DNA of 21,540 bases from JBFJKD01 sp041600415 (GCA_041600415.1 JBFIKF010000014.1:1-21540), one strand, 5' to 3'. Shown: positions 1-4,918, numbered from the stretch's first letter. Translations and numbers: made by a program. The notes: generated by a model from the sequence alone, not told the origin.

Positions 1-612
1 CAAAAAACCCCAGAGATACATCAGGATGTGAGCCCGGTTTTTATCAACCCTGATGCAATGTCTGCCAAAGTGATTTTTGATTATGGCGACATAGACACTC
101 CGCTGCACCGCGATCACTGTGCTGAGGTGGCGCTACGCAAAACGCAGTGCTACCAGTCCATCATCGACATCCTGCACAACAAGGCCAATGAGCAGCGCGC
201 CCTGGCTGAGTGGCTGGAGGATTGGGAAGGCTTCGTTGAATGCTTCACCAGCAACGGCGAACCGCTCGAACTCAATGCAGCTGTCCGCGCTGTGCGCAAG
301 ATCGATCTGACCCAGCAGCGCAAATCCCAGTCCGAAGATAACGACTTAAAAGTGTCTCGCGGCGTCATGGAGTCGGTCGAGCTGGACAGCTCCGAGAAAT
401 TCCCGGCGGCTATCAATGTGATCTGCGAGCCCTACTACGGCCTGCCTGCTCGCGCCATTCGACTGCGCACCAGTGTTCGCACCGATGCCAGCCGGCCCAG
501 CATTCTGACGCGCATCGTTGGTTATGAGGCACTGGTGGACGATCTGGCCAATGAGTTTGCCAGGGTCATGCAGGAAGAGTTGCCCTGCAAAACGCTGATC
601 GGCACTTTCTAA
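1..612 (+). CDS. DUF2303 (YfdQ-like) phage protein, 5' truncated by the window
   Basis: The reading frame is open from base 1. An in-frame GTG at 28 exists, but there is no ribosome binding site before it and the upstream codons (Q K T P E I H Q D) read as protein, so the true start probably lies outside the window. The visible part has about 203 residues. The recognisable signature is the C-terminal half: a segment with YYGLPARAIRLRTSV, then a basic segment and an EALVDDLANEF-type helix. This resembles the DUF2303 family, which includes E. coli prophage protein YfdQ. The molecular function of the family is not established; it occurs in early or accessory operons of temperate phages. It leads the plus-strand block that ends with the integrase. 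The family assignment is from memory of the motif pattern. Confidence 0.75.
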   Translation, partial: QKTPEIHQDVSPVFINPDAMSAKVIFDYGDIDTPLHRDHCAEVALRKTQCYQSIIDILHNKANEQRALAEWLEDWEGFVECFTSNGEPLELNAAVRAVRKIDLTQQRKSQSEDNDLKVSRGVMESVELDSSEKFPAAINVICEPYYGLPARAIRLRTSVRTDASRPSILTRIVGYEALVDDLANEFARVMQEELPCKTLIGTF

Positions 613-620
613 AAACCACC

Positions 621-645
621 TGGGCTTTGCAGGAAGCAAGGCCCA
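621..645 (+). other. Intergenic hairpin between two early genes
   Basis: TGGGCTTTGC (621-630) pairs with GCAAGGCCCA (636-645) around a 5-nt loop, leaving one G-U pair in a 10-bp stem. No T-run follows, so it is not a classical intrinsic terminator. It lies 9 nt after the DUF2303 stop and just before the GGAGGTGA ribosome binding site of the next gene (652-659). It could be an mRNA processing or stabilising stem-loop. Confidence 0.45.
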
Positions 646-665
646 TCCATTGGAGGTGAGTACGC

Positions 666-956
666 ATGATCCTTGGCACGCGGAAACTGGGATTGTTCAG
701 GCTAGATAGTAGATTCGTTTCAGAAAACTACGAGAGGACCGCCACGATTCTTGCGATGCTAGGATTTGTGCCTCTAAAAGTCGAGCTGGATTATTTTTCA
801 GATAAATACGAGTACCGAGGGTACTCCGATAAGTTTGCAGAACTGGCGATCGGAGAGTGCCTTCGCGAGTATGTGATTTCTGTCCACCAAGGCATCGATG
901 GGCTCATTGAGTCGGTAGAAGCGCATGATGCAGAAGACTGCCGGAGCGAGAAATGA
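666..956 (+). CDS. Hypothetical phage protein, 96 aa
   Basis: I do not recognise this protein. It has 96 residues, is soluble and slightly acidic, has an aromatic-rich centre (YFSDKYEYRGYSDKF, about residues 43-57) and a predicted helical C-terminus. The ATG at 666 follows a strong GGAGGTGA Shine-Dalgarno sequence at 652-659, which supports the start. Its stop overlaps the next start (ATGA at 953-956), so the two genes are probably translationally coupled. Its place between a DUF2303 gene and other small ORFs suggests an early or accessory role, but nothing in the sequence indicates an activity. Confidence 0.65.
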   Translation: MILGTRKLGLFRLDSRFVSENYERTATILAMLGFVPLKVELDYFSDKYEYRGYSDKFAELAIGECLREYVISVHQGIDGLIESVEAHDAEDCRSEK

Positions 957-1264
957 AAGCTGTATTTTTTTTAGTAATCCAGGGCAGGAAGCTGCACAAC
1001 TTTTCAAATCACCGAGAGCTTGGAGAGGTCGCTGTCCGGAAAAGGAAACCCAGCACCAACGCCGATGAAATCGCAGTGCGCATGGAGCTGGACATTCCAG
1101 ACAGTTTGTTTGAGAAGCCGACACTGCAGATCAATGCCAGTGTTCCTGATGACGGCTCACACGGTCCTGAGATCACCACGGACGTTGCCGACAATATCGC
1201 ACAGATTATCAGGGAGCAGACCGGGATCAATGTGCGCATCGAAGCAGCCGAGGAGCTGGCGTGA
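953..1264 (+). CDS. Hypothetical phage protein, 103 aa
   Basis: I do not recognise this protein. It has 103 residues. The N-terminus (MKAVFFLVIQGRK) is hydrophobic but too short and too quickly followed by charge to be a convincing membrane segment. The middle is acidic with beta-like alternation (IAVRMELDIPDSLF) and the C-terminus is helical and acidic. The start at 953 has GGAG upstream and overlaps the previous stop by 4 nt. The end is just as tight: its TGA at 1262-1264 overlaps a possible GTG start at 1261. It belongs to the early operon; the function is unknown. Confidence 0.6.
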   Translation: MKAVFFLVIQGRKLHNFSNHRELGEVAVRKRKPSTNADEIAVRMELDIPDSLFEKPTLQINASVPDDGSHGPEITTDVADNIAQIIREQTGINVRIEAAEELA

Positions 1265-1356
1265 GTGTGTACGAGTGGGCTGATCTGCTGTCGATGAGGC
1301 GGTGGCCTGTCCCTGGCCATTCGACCATGTATAGCGCAGAAGCAGGAGGCAAGGCA

Positions 1357-1788
1357 GTGAGTGACGATCTAATTAACCGATTACAGGGCAAATACTCCGT
1401 TGGCCCGAAAGGCGTCTACGAAGACCGAGATTTCGGGAGCTTCACGCCAGCTATTTGCAAAGAAGCCGCCGAAGAAATCACCCGCCTGCGCGCCCAGCTG
1501 GCAGGGGCTGAGGTACAGGAGGCTGTGACGTTTACCTGCCACGGCAACAGCGCACCGGCATATTCCTGCAATAAGCCTGGAGACATGAGCGGCACGTATT
1601 ACCGTATCCCAGCACCCGCCAAGGTGCCGGAAGGTTGGGTGCTATTTCCTGTTAGGGCTTGGGAGTTCTTGCAAGGGATTAACGACCTTGAGGGCTGCGA
1701 CTTCGGGGAGCCAAACCCAAAACGGAAGGGTAAATTCTGGTGGCGTCGCGCCATTAGCGAAATGCTCAAATCACAGGGCGGGGAGTGA
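1357..1788 (+). CDS. Hypothetical early phage protein, 143 aa
   Basis: The frame is open from a GTG at 1261. I prefer the GTG at 1357 because AGGAGG (1344-1349) sits 7 nt upstream and the product then begins with SDDLINRLQG, a typical start for small early phage proteins. The alternative start at 1261 also has AGGAG 5 nt upstream (1251-1255) and would add 32 residues. A helix with EEITRLRAQLAG occupies about residues 38-50. After a short Cys-containing stretch comes a PAKVPEGWVLFPV segment, a phrase I recall in many uncharacterised early phage proteins. The C-terminal region is rich in Trp, Lys and Arg. Function is unknown. It ends 3 nt before the next start. Confidence 0.6.
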   Translation: MSDDLINRLQGKYSVGPKGVYEDRDFGSFTPAICKEAAEEITRLRAQLAGAEVQEAVTFTCHGNSAPAYSCNKPGDMSGTYYRIPAPAKVPEGWVLFPVRAWEFLQGINDLEGCDFGEPNPKRKGKFWWRRAISEMLKSQGGE

Positions 1789-1791
1789 GGT

Positions 1792-1956
1792 ATGGGTAAC
1801 AAATGGGTAGTCCTTGCATGGCTTCCGACAGACTTCGACGACTACGATTATTTTGAATGGTATCGCGGACAGTCGTTATTTTTCGCAGCCGCCAGGGCGG
1901 CACACGCAAAGCTAGTGGCAAAGGCTGGCTGTGTGAAGATCGAGTGGCGCGGGTGA
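1792..1956 (+). CDS. Small hypothetical protein, 54 aa
   Basis: This short frame encodes 54 residues, beginning MGNKWVVLAWLPTDFDDYDY and ending KIEWRG. It begins 3 nt after the previous stop, with GGGAG about 7 nt upstream of the ATG. The product is compact, with an aromatic and acidic N-terminal half and an Ala-rich helix (FFAAARAAHAKLVAKAG). There is no signal peptide or Cys pair. Tight packing and the ribosome binding site argue that it is a real gene. I do not recognise a family. Its stop codon lies in the left arm of a perfect 8-bp hairpin. Confidence 0.6.
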   Translation: MGNKWVVLAWLPTDFDDYDYFEWYRGQSLFFAAARAAHAKLVAKAGCVKIEWRG

Positions 1957-1969
1957 AACACTCACCCGC
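1949..1969 (+). other. Perfect 8-bp hairpin spanning a stop codon
   Basis: GCGGGTGA (1949-1956) and TCACCCGC (1962-1969) are exact reverse complements around a 5-nt loop, AACAC. The stop codon of the 54-aa gene forms the end of the left arm. No T-run follows; instead AAAGGAGG (1972-1979), the ribosome binding site of the next gene, comes immediately after. It could be an attenuator or an mRNA stabilising structure. Confidence 0.5.
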
Positions 1970-1984
1970 AGCAAAGGAGGATTT

Positions 1985-2251
1985 ATGTCGGCAATTTTGA
2001 TGACGGCCACGAAGCTGAAAACCTGCAGGGACTGCGAGTTTCTGATGGACAATGAATTCCCAGGTGGAATGAAAATCTACGGCTGCGAGAAAACAGGGCT
2101 GACCATACCCCACAAATCAAGCAGTGAGGACAAGCAGGCGACGTTTTGGCGCATACCGCTAGAGTGTCCGCGCCCTGATGATGACGTGGTGAAGCAGAAG
2201 CAAAAGCGACCCCACAAGGACTGGCAGACTTTGAGCTGGGCTGGCGCCTAA
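1985..2251 (+). CDS. Small Cys-rich hypothetical protein, 88 aa
   Basis: ATG at 1985 follows a near-ideal AAAGGAGG with 5 nt spacing. The 88-residue product has CRDC at about residues 14-17, a single Cys in YGCEK around residue 34, and a further Cys in LECPRP near residue 61. This spacing could bind a metal, but I cannot assign a known zinc-ribbon family. The C-terminus is basic and ends DWQTLSWAGA. The stop codon TAA lies inside GCGCCTAAC, the left box of the first attC-like element. No matching left-hand boundary occurs upstream of this gene, so it may be the original neighbour of an array rather than a complete cassette. Confidence 0.6.
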   Translation: MSAILMTATKLKTCRDCEFLMDNEFPGGMKIYGCEKTGLTIPHKSSSEDKQATFWRIPLECPRPDDDVVKQKQKRPHKDWQTLSWAGA

Positions 2252-2279
2252 CCCCCACAACAGCGCCTTGTTATGGCGC
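2243..2279. repeat. attC-like junction 1 (short)
   Basis: GGCGCCTAAC (2243-2252) carries the stop codon of the upstream gene. GTTATGGCGC (2270-2279) precedes the ribosome binding site of the downstream gene. The two boxes are near-complementary (GCGCC-TAAC against GCGCCATAAC), as R'' and R' boxes of an integron attC site should be. The spacer is only 17 nt and lacks an obvious L''/L' stem, so the element is shorter than canonical attC sites and may be deleted or degenerate. Confidence 0.4.
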
Positions 2280-2290
2280 GGGAGGACGGA

Positions 2291-2509
2291 ATGTTTATTT
2301 GGACGATAAGCGACATTGTTGGCCTGATAGCGCTGTTTTTTATCGCGCTGGTTGCTGCCATTGTTTTTTCGCGGGCCGCTTTCCGGCAGTGGAAGTGTGC
2401 GCACGATGGCTCAATTGGCGAAACATCGGCACGCGATGCGACTTGCCACAAGTGCGGGAAAAATCTTGGTTTTATTGGGAGGTGGCGCGACGACAATAAA
2501 GCGCCATAA
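2291..2509 (+). CDS. Small membrane-anchored Cys-pair protein, 72 aa
   Basis: The best start is ATG 2291, with GGGAGG ending 5 nt upstream. An in-frame ATG at 2273 would add 6 residues but has no ribosome binding site. The product has one strong transmembrane segment near its N-terminus (DIVGLIALFFIALVAAIVF, about residues 8-26) and then a soluble tail. The tail holds Cys and His (KCAHDG) followed by CHKCGKNLGFIG, which looks like a small zinc knuckle. I recall similar GKNLGFIG tails in uncharacterised phage proteins. The gene is bracketed by exactly complementary 10-bp ends (GTTATGGCGC at 2270, GCGCCATAAC at 2501), as in a single-gene integron cassette. Function is unknown. Confidence 0.65.
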   Translation: MFIWTISDIVGLIALFFIALVAAIVFSRAAFRQWKCAHDGSIGETSARDATCHKCGKNLGFIGRWRDDNKAP

Positions 2510-2556
2510 CCCCCATAAGCAGGCAGCGAGTCGCGCTGCCTTTGATTGTTATATGC
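2501..2556. repeat. attC-like site 2 (best example, with internal stem)
   Basis: GCGCCATAAC (2501-2510) is the R''-like box and contains the upstream stop codon. GTTATATGC (2548-2556) is the R'-like box. Between them AGGCAGCG (2521-2528) and CGCTGCCT (2534-2541) form a perfect 8-bp stem around AGTCG. The total of about 56 nt, the outer AAC/GTT boxes and the inner imperfectly centred stem match attC geometry. The left box is an exact complement of the start of the upstream unit (2270-2279), which is the relation expected in a circular cassette. Confidence 0.55.
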
Positions 2557-2567
2557 GAGGAAGAACA

Positions 2568-2852
2568 ATGGACATAAGCAACTCAGTGCTTGAAGAAATC
2601 CAGAAGGCTACGGCGAAATTCCCGACTTGGCCTACTGATCCGCTACACGCGGTCGCAGTTCTTGGCGAGGAATACGGCGAGCTGCAAAAGGCCGTGCTGC
2701 AAGTGACCTACGAGCCGGACAAGGCCACGCTGGCCGATGTGCGGACAGAAGCAATACAGACGGCGGCAATGGCGATGCGCTTCTTGCTCAGCTTGGAAGC
2801 CTACGAATACCGGCGCGGTGAACAACACGAGCAGCGGGCACCAAGCATATAA
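2568..2852 (+). CDS. MazG-like NTP pyrophosphohydrolase family protein, 94 aa
   Basis: I choose ATG 2568 because GAGGAA lies 7 nt upstream; the frame is open far upstream but overlaps the previous gene. The protein is all-helical with LGEEYGELQKAV (about residues 27-38) and then EAIQTAAMAMRFL (about residues 64-76). This is the E-E-x-x-E plus E-x-x-(D) layout of MazG-like all-alpha pyrophosphatases, which hydrolyse (d)NTPs to monophosphates. The last acidic position is Gln here, as I recall in many phage homologues, so activity is uncertain. A plausible role is nucleotide-pool control during infection. The gene is flanked by complementary 9-bp ends (GTTATATGC at 2548, GCATATAAC at 2845), like a cassette. 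Confidence 0.65.
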   Translation: MDISNSVLEEIQKATAKFPTWPTDPLHAVAVLGEEYGELQKAVLQVTYEPDKATLADVRTEAIQTAAMAMRFLLSLEAYEYRRGEQHEQRAPSI

Positions 2853-2853
2853 C
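2845..2853. repeat. attC-like R'' half-site
   Basis: GCATATAAC is the exact reverse complement of GTTATATGC at 2548-2556, so the two bracket the MazG-like gene. The stop codon TAA lies inside it. No GTT-type partner box occurs between 2854 and the next gene start at 2928, so only half of the expected site is present. Confidence 0.4.
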
Positions 2854-2869
2854 ACCCCAAATATGAGGC

Positions 2870-2905
2870 CAGGGCGTGGGGAGTGAGCTGTGAGACCCTG
2901 TTTTT
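2870..2905 (+). terminator. Weak candidate intrinsic terminator
   Basis: CAGGG (2870-2874) can pair with CCCTG (2896-2900), followed by TTTTTC (2901-2906). The 21-nt loop is long and the stem is only 5 bp, so this would be inefficient. It lies in the 75-nt gap between the MazG-like gene and the next gene, the only T-rich tract in that part of the operon. Confidence 0.25.
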
Positions 2906-2927
2906 CTAGGCAAACCGAGGATTGATA

Positions 2928-3215
2928 ATGAAACGAGTTGAATGCGAAGGCGTTGGGGATAACAACGGTTTTTTTGAAGCAGGCGCGGAGGAAGGCTTGC
3001 CCGCCTTGCAGCCTGCTGTCATCGCGCGGCACATGCTGGGACGCTGTGCAAATGGCTACGAGCGAGATAGCGGTCGGCTATCACACGCGGTAAGAGCCGA
3101 CAATTGGCAATCACTGTGCGGCGCAGAACCGGGGCGACGCAGTGCTGGATGGTCTGAGTATGCTGACGAATCCGTGACCTGCCCGCGCTGCCTGCGGAAG
3201 ATGAAGGCGCAATAA
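2928..3215 (+). CDS. Hypothetical Cys-pair protein, 95 aa
   Basis: ATG 2928 follows GAGG (2917-2920) with 7 nt spacing. A TTG at 2922 in the same frame is less likely. The product has 95 residues. Its C-terminal half contains LCGAEPGRRSAGWSE followed by VTCPRCLRKM, a CxxC knuckle in a context I associate with uncharacterised small phage proteins. The N-terminal part is Gly/Glu-rich with no clear domain. It may bind a metal or nucleic acid, but nothing proves this. The stop TAA lies in the GCGCAATAAC box of the next attC-like element. Confidence 0.6.
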   Translation: MKRVECEGVGDNNGFFEAGAEEGLPALQPAVIARHMLGRCANGYERDSGRLSHAVRADNWQSLCGAEPGRRSAGWSEYADESVTCPRCLRKMKAQ

Positions 3216-3263
3216 CGGGCAATTACCGGGCGCGCAGCGTCCCGATCAATGAGGTGTTATGGC
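3207..3263. repeat. attC-like site 3
   Basis: GCGCAATAAC (3207-3216) includes the upstream stop codon, and GTTATGGC (3256-3263) includes the start codon of the next gene. The total length of about 57 nt matches canonical attC sites. The interior is GC-rich with CGGG/CCCG pairing potential (around 3227-3244) but lacks the clean stem seen in site 2. The outer boxes match only over the core TAAC/GTTA. Neither neighbouring gene has the complementary partner box at its other end. Confidence 0.4.
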
Positions 3264-3462
3264 TATATTGCGAAAGTATTTAGAGCGCGGCGACTGGCCC
3301 GTAATGTCGTGCGAGCTGCGGAAGAACCGCGAGTGCGGCGACAACTACGGCGATGCAGAGTGCCCTTTCTGCGATTTCGTTTTCCGCAAAGAGAGCGAGA
3401 GCTTTGAAATTGGCGACAAATGCCAGCGATGCAATGGCGTCGTAACAAGCATTAAGCACTAA
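3259..3462 (+). CDS. Small zinc-ribbon-like protein, 67 aa
   Basis: ATG 3259 follows GAGGTG (3251-3256) with minimal spacing, and the start codon lies inside the GTTATGGC box. The product has 67 residues with two clear knuckles: CPFC (about residues 35-38) and CQRC (about residues 55-58), plus two earlier Cys residues. This is a typical two-knuckle zinc-ribbon layout of small phage or anti-host proteins (com-like), used for binding nucleic acid or protein. I cannot name a specific family. It is the last gene before the 91-nt leader of xis-int. Confidence 0.65.
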   Translation: MAILRKYLERGDWPVMSCELRKNRECGDNYGDAECPFCDFVFRKESESFEIGDKCQRCNGVVTSIKH

Positions 3463-3553
3463 AATCTGCCGGCAGGAGGACGGCGGGAAAAGCCCACTGG
3501 TAGGCAGGCTGCTTATCAAGGGCGGTAGCGAGTACCTGTACTGAGGTGCATAG
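3463..3553 (+). other. Leader region upstream of xis
   Basis: This 91-nt gap contains no credible ORF. It contains the 10-bp palindrome CTGCCGGCAG (3466-3475) followed directly by a GGAGGA tract that has no start codon at usable distance. GAGGTG (3543-3548) is the ribosome binding site of xis. No convincing promoter could be identified by eye. The palindrome could be an operator or part of an RNA structure. Confidence 0.3.
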
Positions 3554-3856
3554 ATGTTTATTACAAAGGCAAAATACGCGGAGCAGAGCGGGATACCGCA
3601 ATCAACGCTGCGCGGCTGGATATATCGCCACCTAACCCGAGGGGTCCATTTTGTGGTAGAAGGCAAGACCACCCTCATCGACCCGGAGCAATTAGAAGCA
3701 TGGCTGATCTCCCGAAATACCGTGGCGTCAGACCGCACGGCAACCGCATCCAGATCAACTACTCCGTCGGGGGCGAGCACACCTTTGAGACGATCGACCT
3801 CCGACCCAACAAGACAAACCTTGACGCTGCCCGAAAGATTCGCCAGCAGAGGATAG
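3554..3856 (+). CDS. xis: Excisionase (Xis) with winged-helix/MerR-like DNA-binding domain
   Basis: This small recombination directionality factor would bend attachment-site DNA and steer the adjacent integrase towards excision. Residues 1-55 form a complete excisionase domain: ITKAKYAEQSGIPQSTLRGWI is the recognition helix-turn-helix, followed by the wing GVHFVVEGKTTLIDPEQLEAWL. The start at 3554 has GAGGTG 5 nt upstream. Oddly, the frame continues about 45 residues past the domain as a Ser/Thr/Arg-rich tail read from the int gene in another frame (157-nt overlap, 3700-3856). The tail has low-complexity character, as overprinted sequence often does. Coupling of xis translation to the int start is likely. 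Confidence 0.8.
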   Translation: MFITKAKYAEQSGIPQSTLRGWIYRHLTRGVHFVVEGKTTLIDPEQLEAWLISRNTVASDRTATASRSTTPSGASTPLRRSTSDPTRQTLTLPERFASRG

Positions 3857-4788
3857 ATGACGCCAAGCAAGGCACGGTGGCTCCGGACAGCAAGAGCTTC
3901 GCTGAGCTGGCCCAGCTCTACCTGGAGTCGCTGGATGTCGCCCTCTCCACGGCCATGAGCTACCACGGCATCCTGGAGAAATACTGGATGCCCAGCCTGG
4001 CAAGGCGCGACATCGCCGAGATCCGCTATTCAGATCTGCTGGCGCTGGTAAACAAGATCGACTGGCCCAGCGGCAAGACCCGCAAGAATGCCCTAATTCC
4101 CCTGCGCGGCGTGTTTGAGTTGGCAGTGGCTGACAACCTGCGGCCGGATAACCCAGCGGTGCGCTTCAAGCAGGTTAAACACCAGAAGCCGGAGATCGAT
4201 CCCTTCACCGCCGACGAGTGGTTGGCCATCTACGAGAAGCTGGCCGACCCCTGGAAGCCCTACTTCACCCTGTTATGGGAAACAGGGATGCGCCACCCGG
4301 CAGAGCCAATGGCGCTGACATGGGATGACTTCAAAGGCGATCGGCTGCGAGTGAACAAGGCAATTGTTCGTCGCCGGCTCAAGGAGGTTAAAAACTATCG
4401 GGCTCGCGAGGTGCTGCTGACCGGTGCCGCACAGTCTGTCCTGCGCAACCACCCTGGCCGCTTTACCGGTGGGCCCACCTTCCCAAACACCAAGGGCAGG
4501 CACCAGCTGGATGGAGATCAACCGAACAAGGCGTGGCGCGAGGCGCTGAAAGCATCCGGCGTGCGACCGAGGCGCGCATACAACCTTCGACACAGCTGGG
4601 CATCACGGGCATTGACCGCCGGATTGAAGCCAGCCTTTGTTGCACAGCAGTTGGGGCACAGTTTGAAAATGACGCTGGAGGTGTACGGGAAGTACATCAC
4701 GTCGGACGAGGATAAATCTCAGATAGCGTTGCTCGAAGCGGCAGTGAAAAATGAAAAACTTGCCAGGGACTTGCCAAGGGAGGTCTAA
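3700..4788 (+). CDS. int: Tyrosine recombinase integrase, 362 aa
   Basis: This enzyme catalyses site-specific integration at the host tRNA gene and, with Xis, excision. The N-terminus (YRGVRPHGNRIQI... then PNKTNL) looks like the DUF3596-type arm-binding domain. A core-binding SAM-like domain follows (about residues 70-170), then the catalytic domain. Visible active-site residues are R198 (GMRHPAE), R297 and H298 in YNLRHSW, H320 in LGHS and nucleophile Y329 (LEVYGKY). The HxxR histidine is Tyr294 here, a variation I recall in this subgroup. ATG 3700 has GGAG upstream inside xis. Two ACTTGCCA arm-type repeats lie within its 3' end, and the tRNA-derived core is 15 nt after its stop. It lacks any sign of being an integron IntI. 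Confidence 0.93.
   Translation: MADLPKYRGVRPHGNRIQINYSVGGEHTFETIDLRPNKTNLDAARKIRQQRIDDAKQGTVAPDSKSFAELAQLYLESLDVALSTAMSYHGILEKYWMPSLARRDIAEIRYSDLLALVNKIDWPSGKTRKNALIPLRGVFELAVADNLRPDNPAVRFKQVKHQKPEIDPFTADEWLAIYEKLADPWKPYFTLLWETGMRHPAEPMALTWDDFKGDRLRVNKAIVRRRLKEVKNYRAREVLLTGAAQSVLRNHPGRFTGGPTFPNTKGRHQLDGDQPNKAWREALKASGVRPRRAYNLRHSWASRALTAGLKPAFVAQQLGHSLKMTLEVYGKYITSDEDKSQIALLEAAVKNEKLARDLPREV
4758..4776. repeat. Left pair of ACTTGCCA direct repeats (arm-type sites)
   Basis: Two copies of ACTTGCCA at 4758-4765 and 4769-4776 are spaced 11 bp apart within the last codons of int. Together with the matching pair at 4919-4938 they bracket the tRNA-like core. Helically phased direct repeats on both sides of a core are characteristic of integrase arm-binding sites. 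Confidence 0.65.
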
Positions 4789-4802
4789 GTGCTTGATTTG
4801 TA

Positions 4803-4826
4803 TGGCGGACCGGACGGGACTCGAAC
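4803..4826 (-). other. attP: attP core: 3' end of a tRNA-Asp-like gene
   Basis: On the minus strand this reads GTTCGAGTCCCGTCCG and then the acceptor strand and CCA end: T-loop TTCGAGT, T-stem 3' strand CCCGT, acceptor CCGGTCC, discriminator G, CCA. It closely resembles the 3' end of bacterial tRNA-Asp. Upstream, the T-stem 5' strand no longer pairs well (CCGAG) and no anticodon or D arm follows, so this is a tRNA 3' fragment and not a tRNA gene. Integration here would restore the host tRNA 3' end. The integrase gene ends 15 nt away. Confidence 0.75.
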
Positions 4827-4839
4827 TCGGGGAAGCGTG

Positions 4840-4911
4840 TTTTGCTGTGATTCACAGTGACTTATGTTGTTGTTTTTACTCAATTTATGTTCCACATGAA
4901 ACACAGCAAAA
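4840..4911. repeat. 10-bp inverted repeat with nested 13-bp palindrome
   Basis: TTTTGCTGTG (4840-4849) and CACAGCAAAA (4902-4911) are exact complements 52 nt apart, extendable by GTGT/ACAC with one bulged base. CTGTGATTCACAG (4845-4857) is a separate palindrome with a single central base. All lie between the core and the right repeat pair, in a notably AT-rich stretch. Possible roles are Xis or host-factor binding, or a structure separating the two convergent operons. Confidence 0.5.
4888..4903. promoter_or_regulatory. parS-like 16-bp site
   Basis: TGTTCCACATGAAACA differs at a single defined position (A for G at position 9) from the bacterial chromosomal parS consensus TGTTNCACGTGAAACA. It lies in the non-coding P' region of attP, partly overlapping the right arm of the 10-bp inverted repeat. 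Whether host ParB binds it is unknown. Confidence 0.4.
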
Positions 4912-4918
4912 TACACAA

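Noticed and set aside
621..645. Intrinsic terminator
   Set aside because: The stem is good, but no T-tract follows and a ribosome binding site comes right after. It is kept only as a hairpin.
1953..1960. Second parS half-site GTGAAACA
   Set aside because: Only one half matches the consensus, and the bases belong to the 8-bp hairpin around a stop codon.
2352..2567. N-terminal extension of the MazG-like ORF
   Set aside because: It overlaps the preceding gene out of frame and crosses the attC-like element. ATG 2568 has a proper ribosome binding site.
3280..3966. 228-codon minus-strand ORF antisense to the zinc-ribbon gene, xis and int
   Set aside because: It overlaps three well-supported plus-strand genes, and its translation shows no coherent domain. 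It is a shadow frame.
3700..4788. The integrase as an integron IntI
   Set aside because: It has the layout of a phage integrase with an arm-binding N-terminus, a tRNA att core and arm-type repeats. I see nothing resembling the IntI-specific insert.
4801..4840. Complete tRNA gene
   Set aside because: Only the T-loop to CCA end is present. The T-stem is mismatched on its 5' side and no anticodon or D arm follows.
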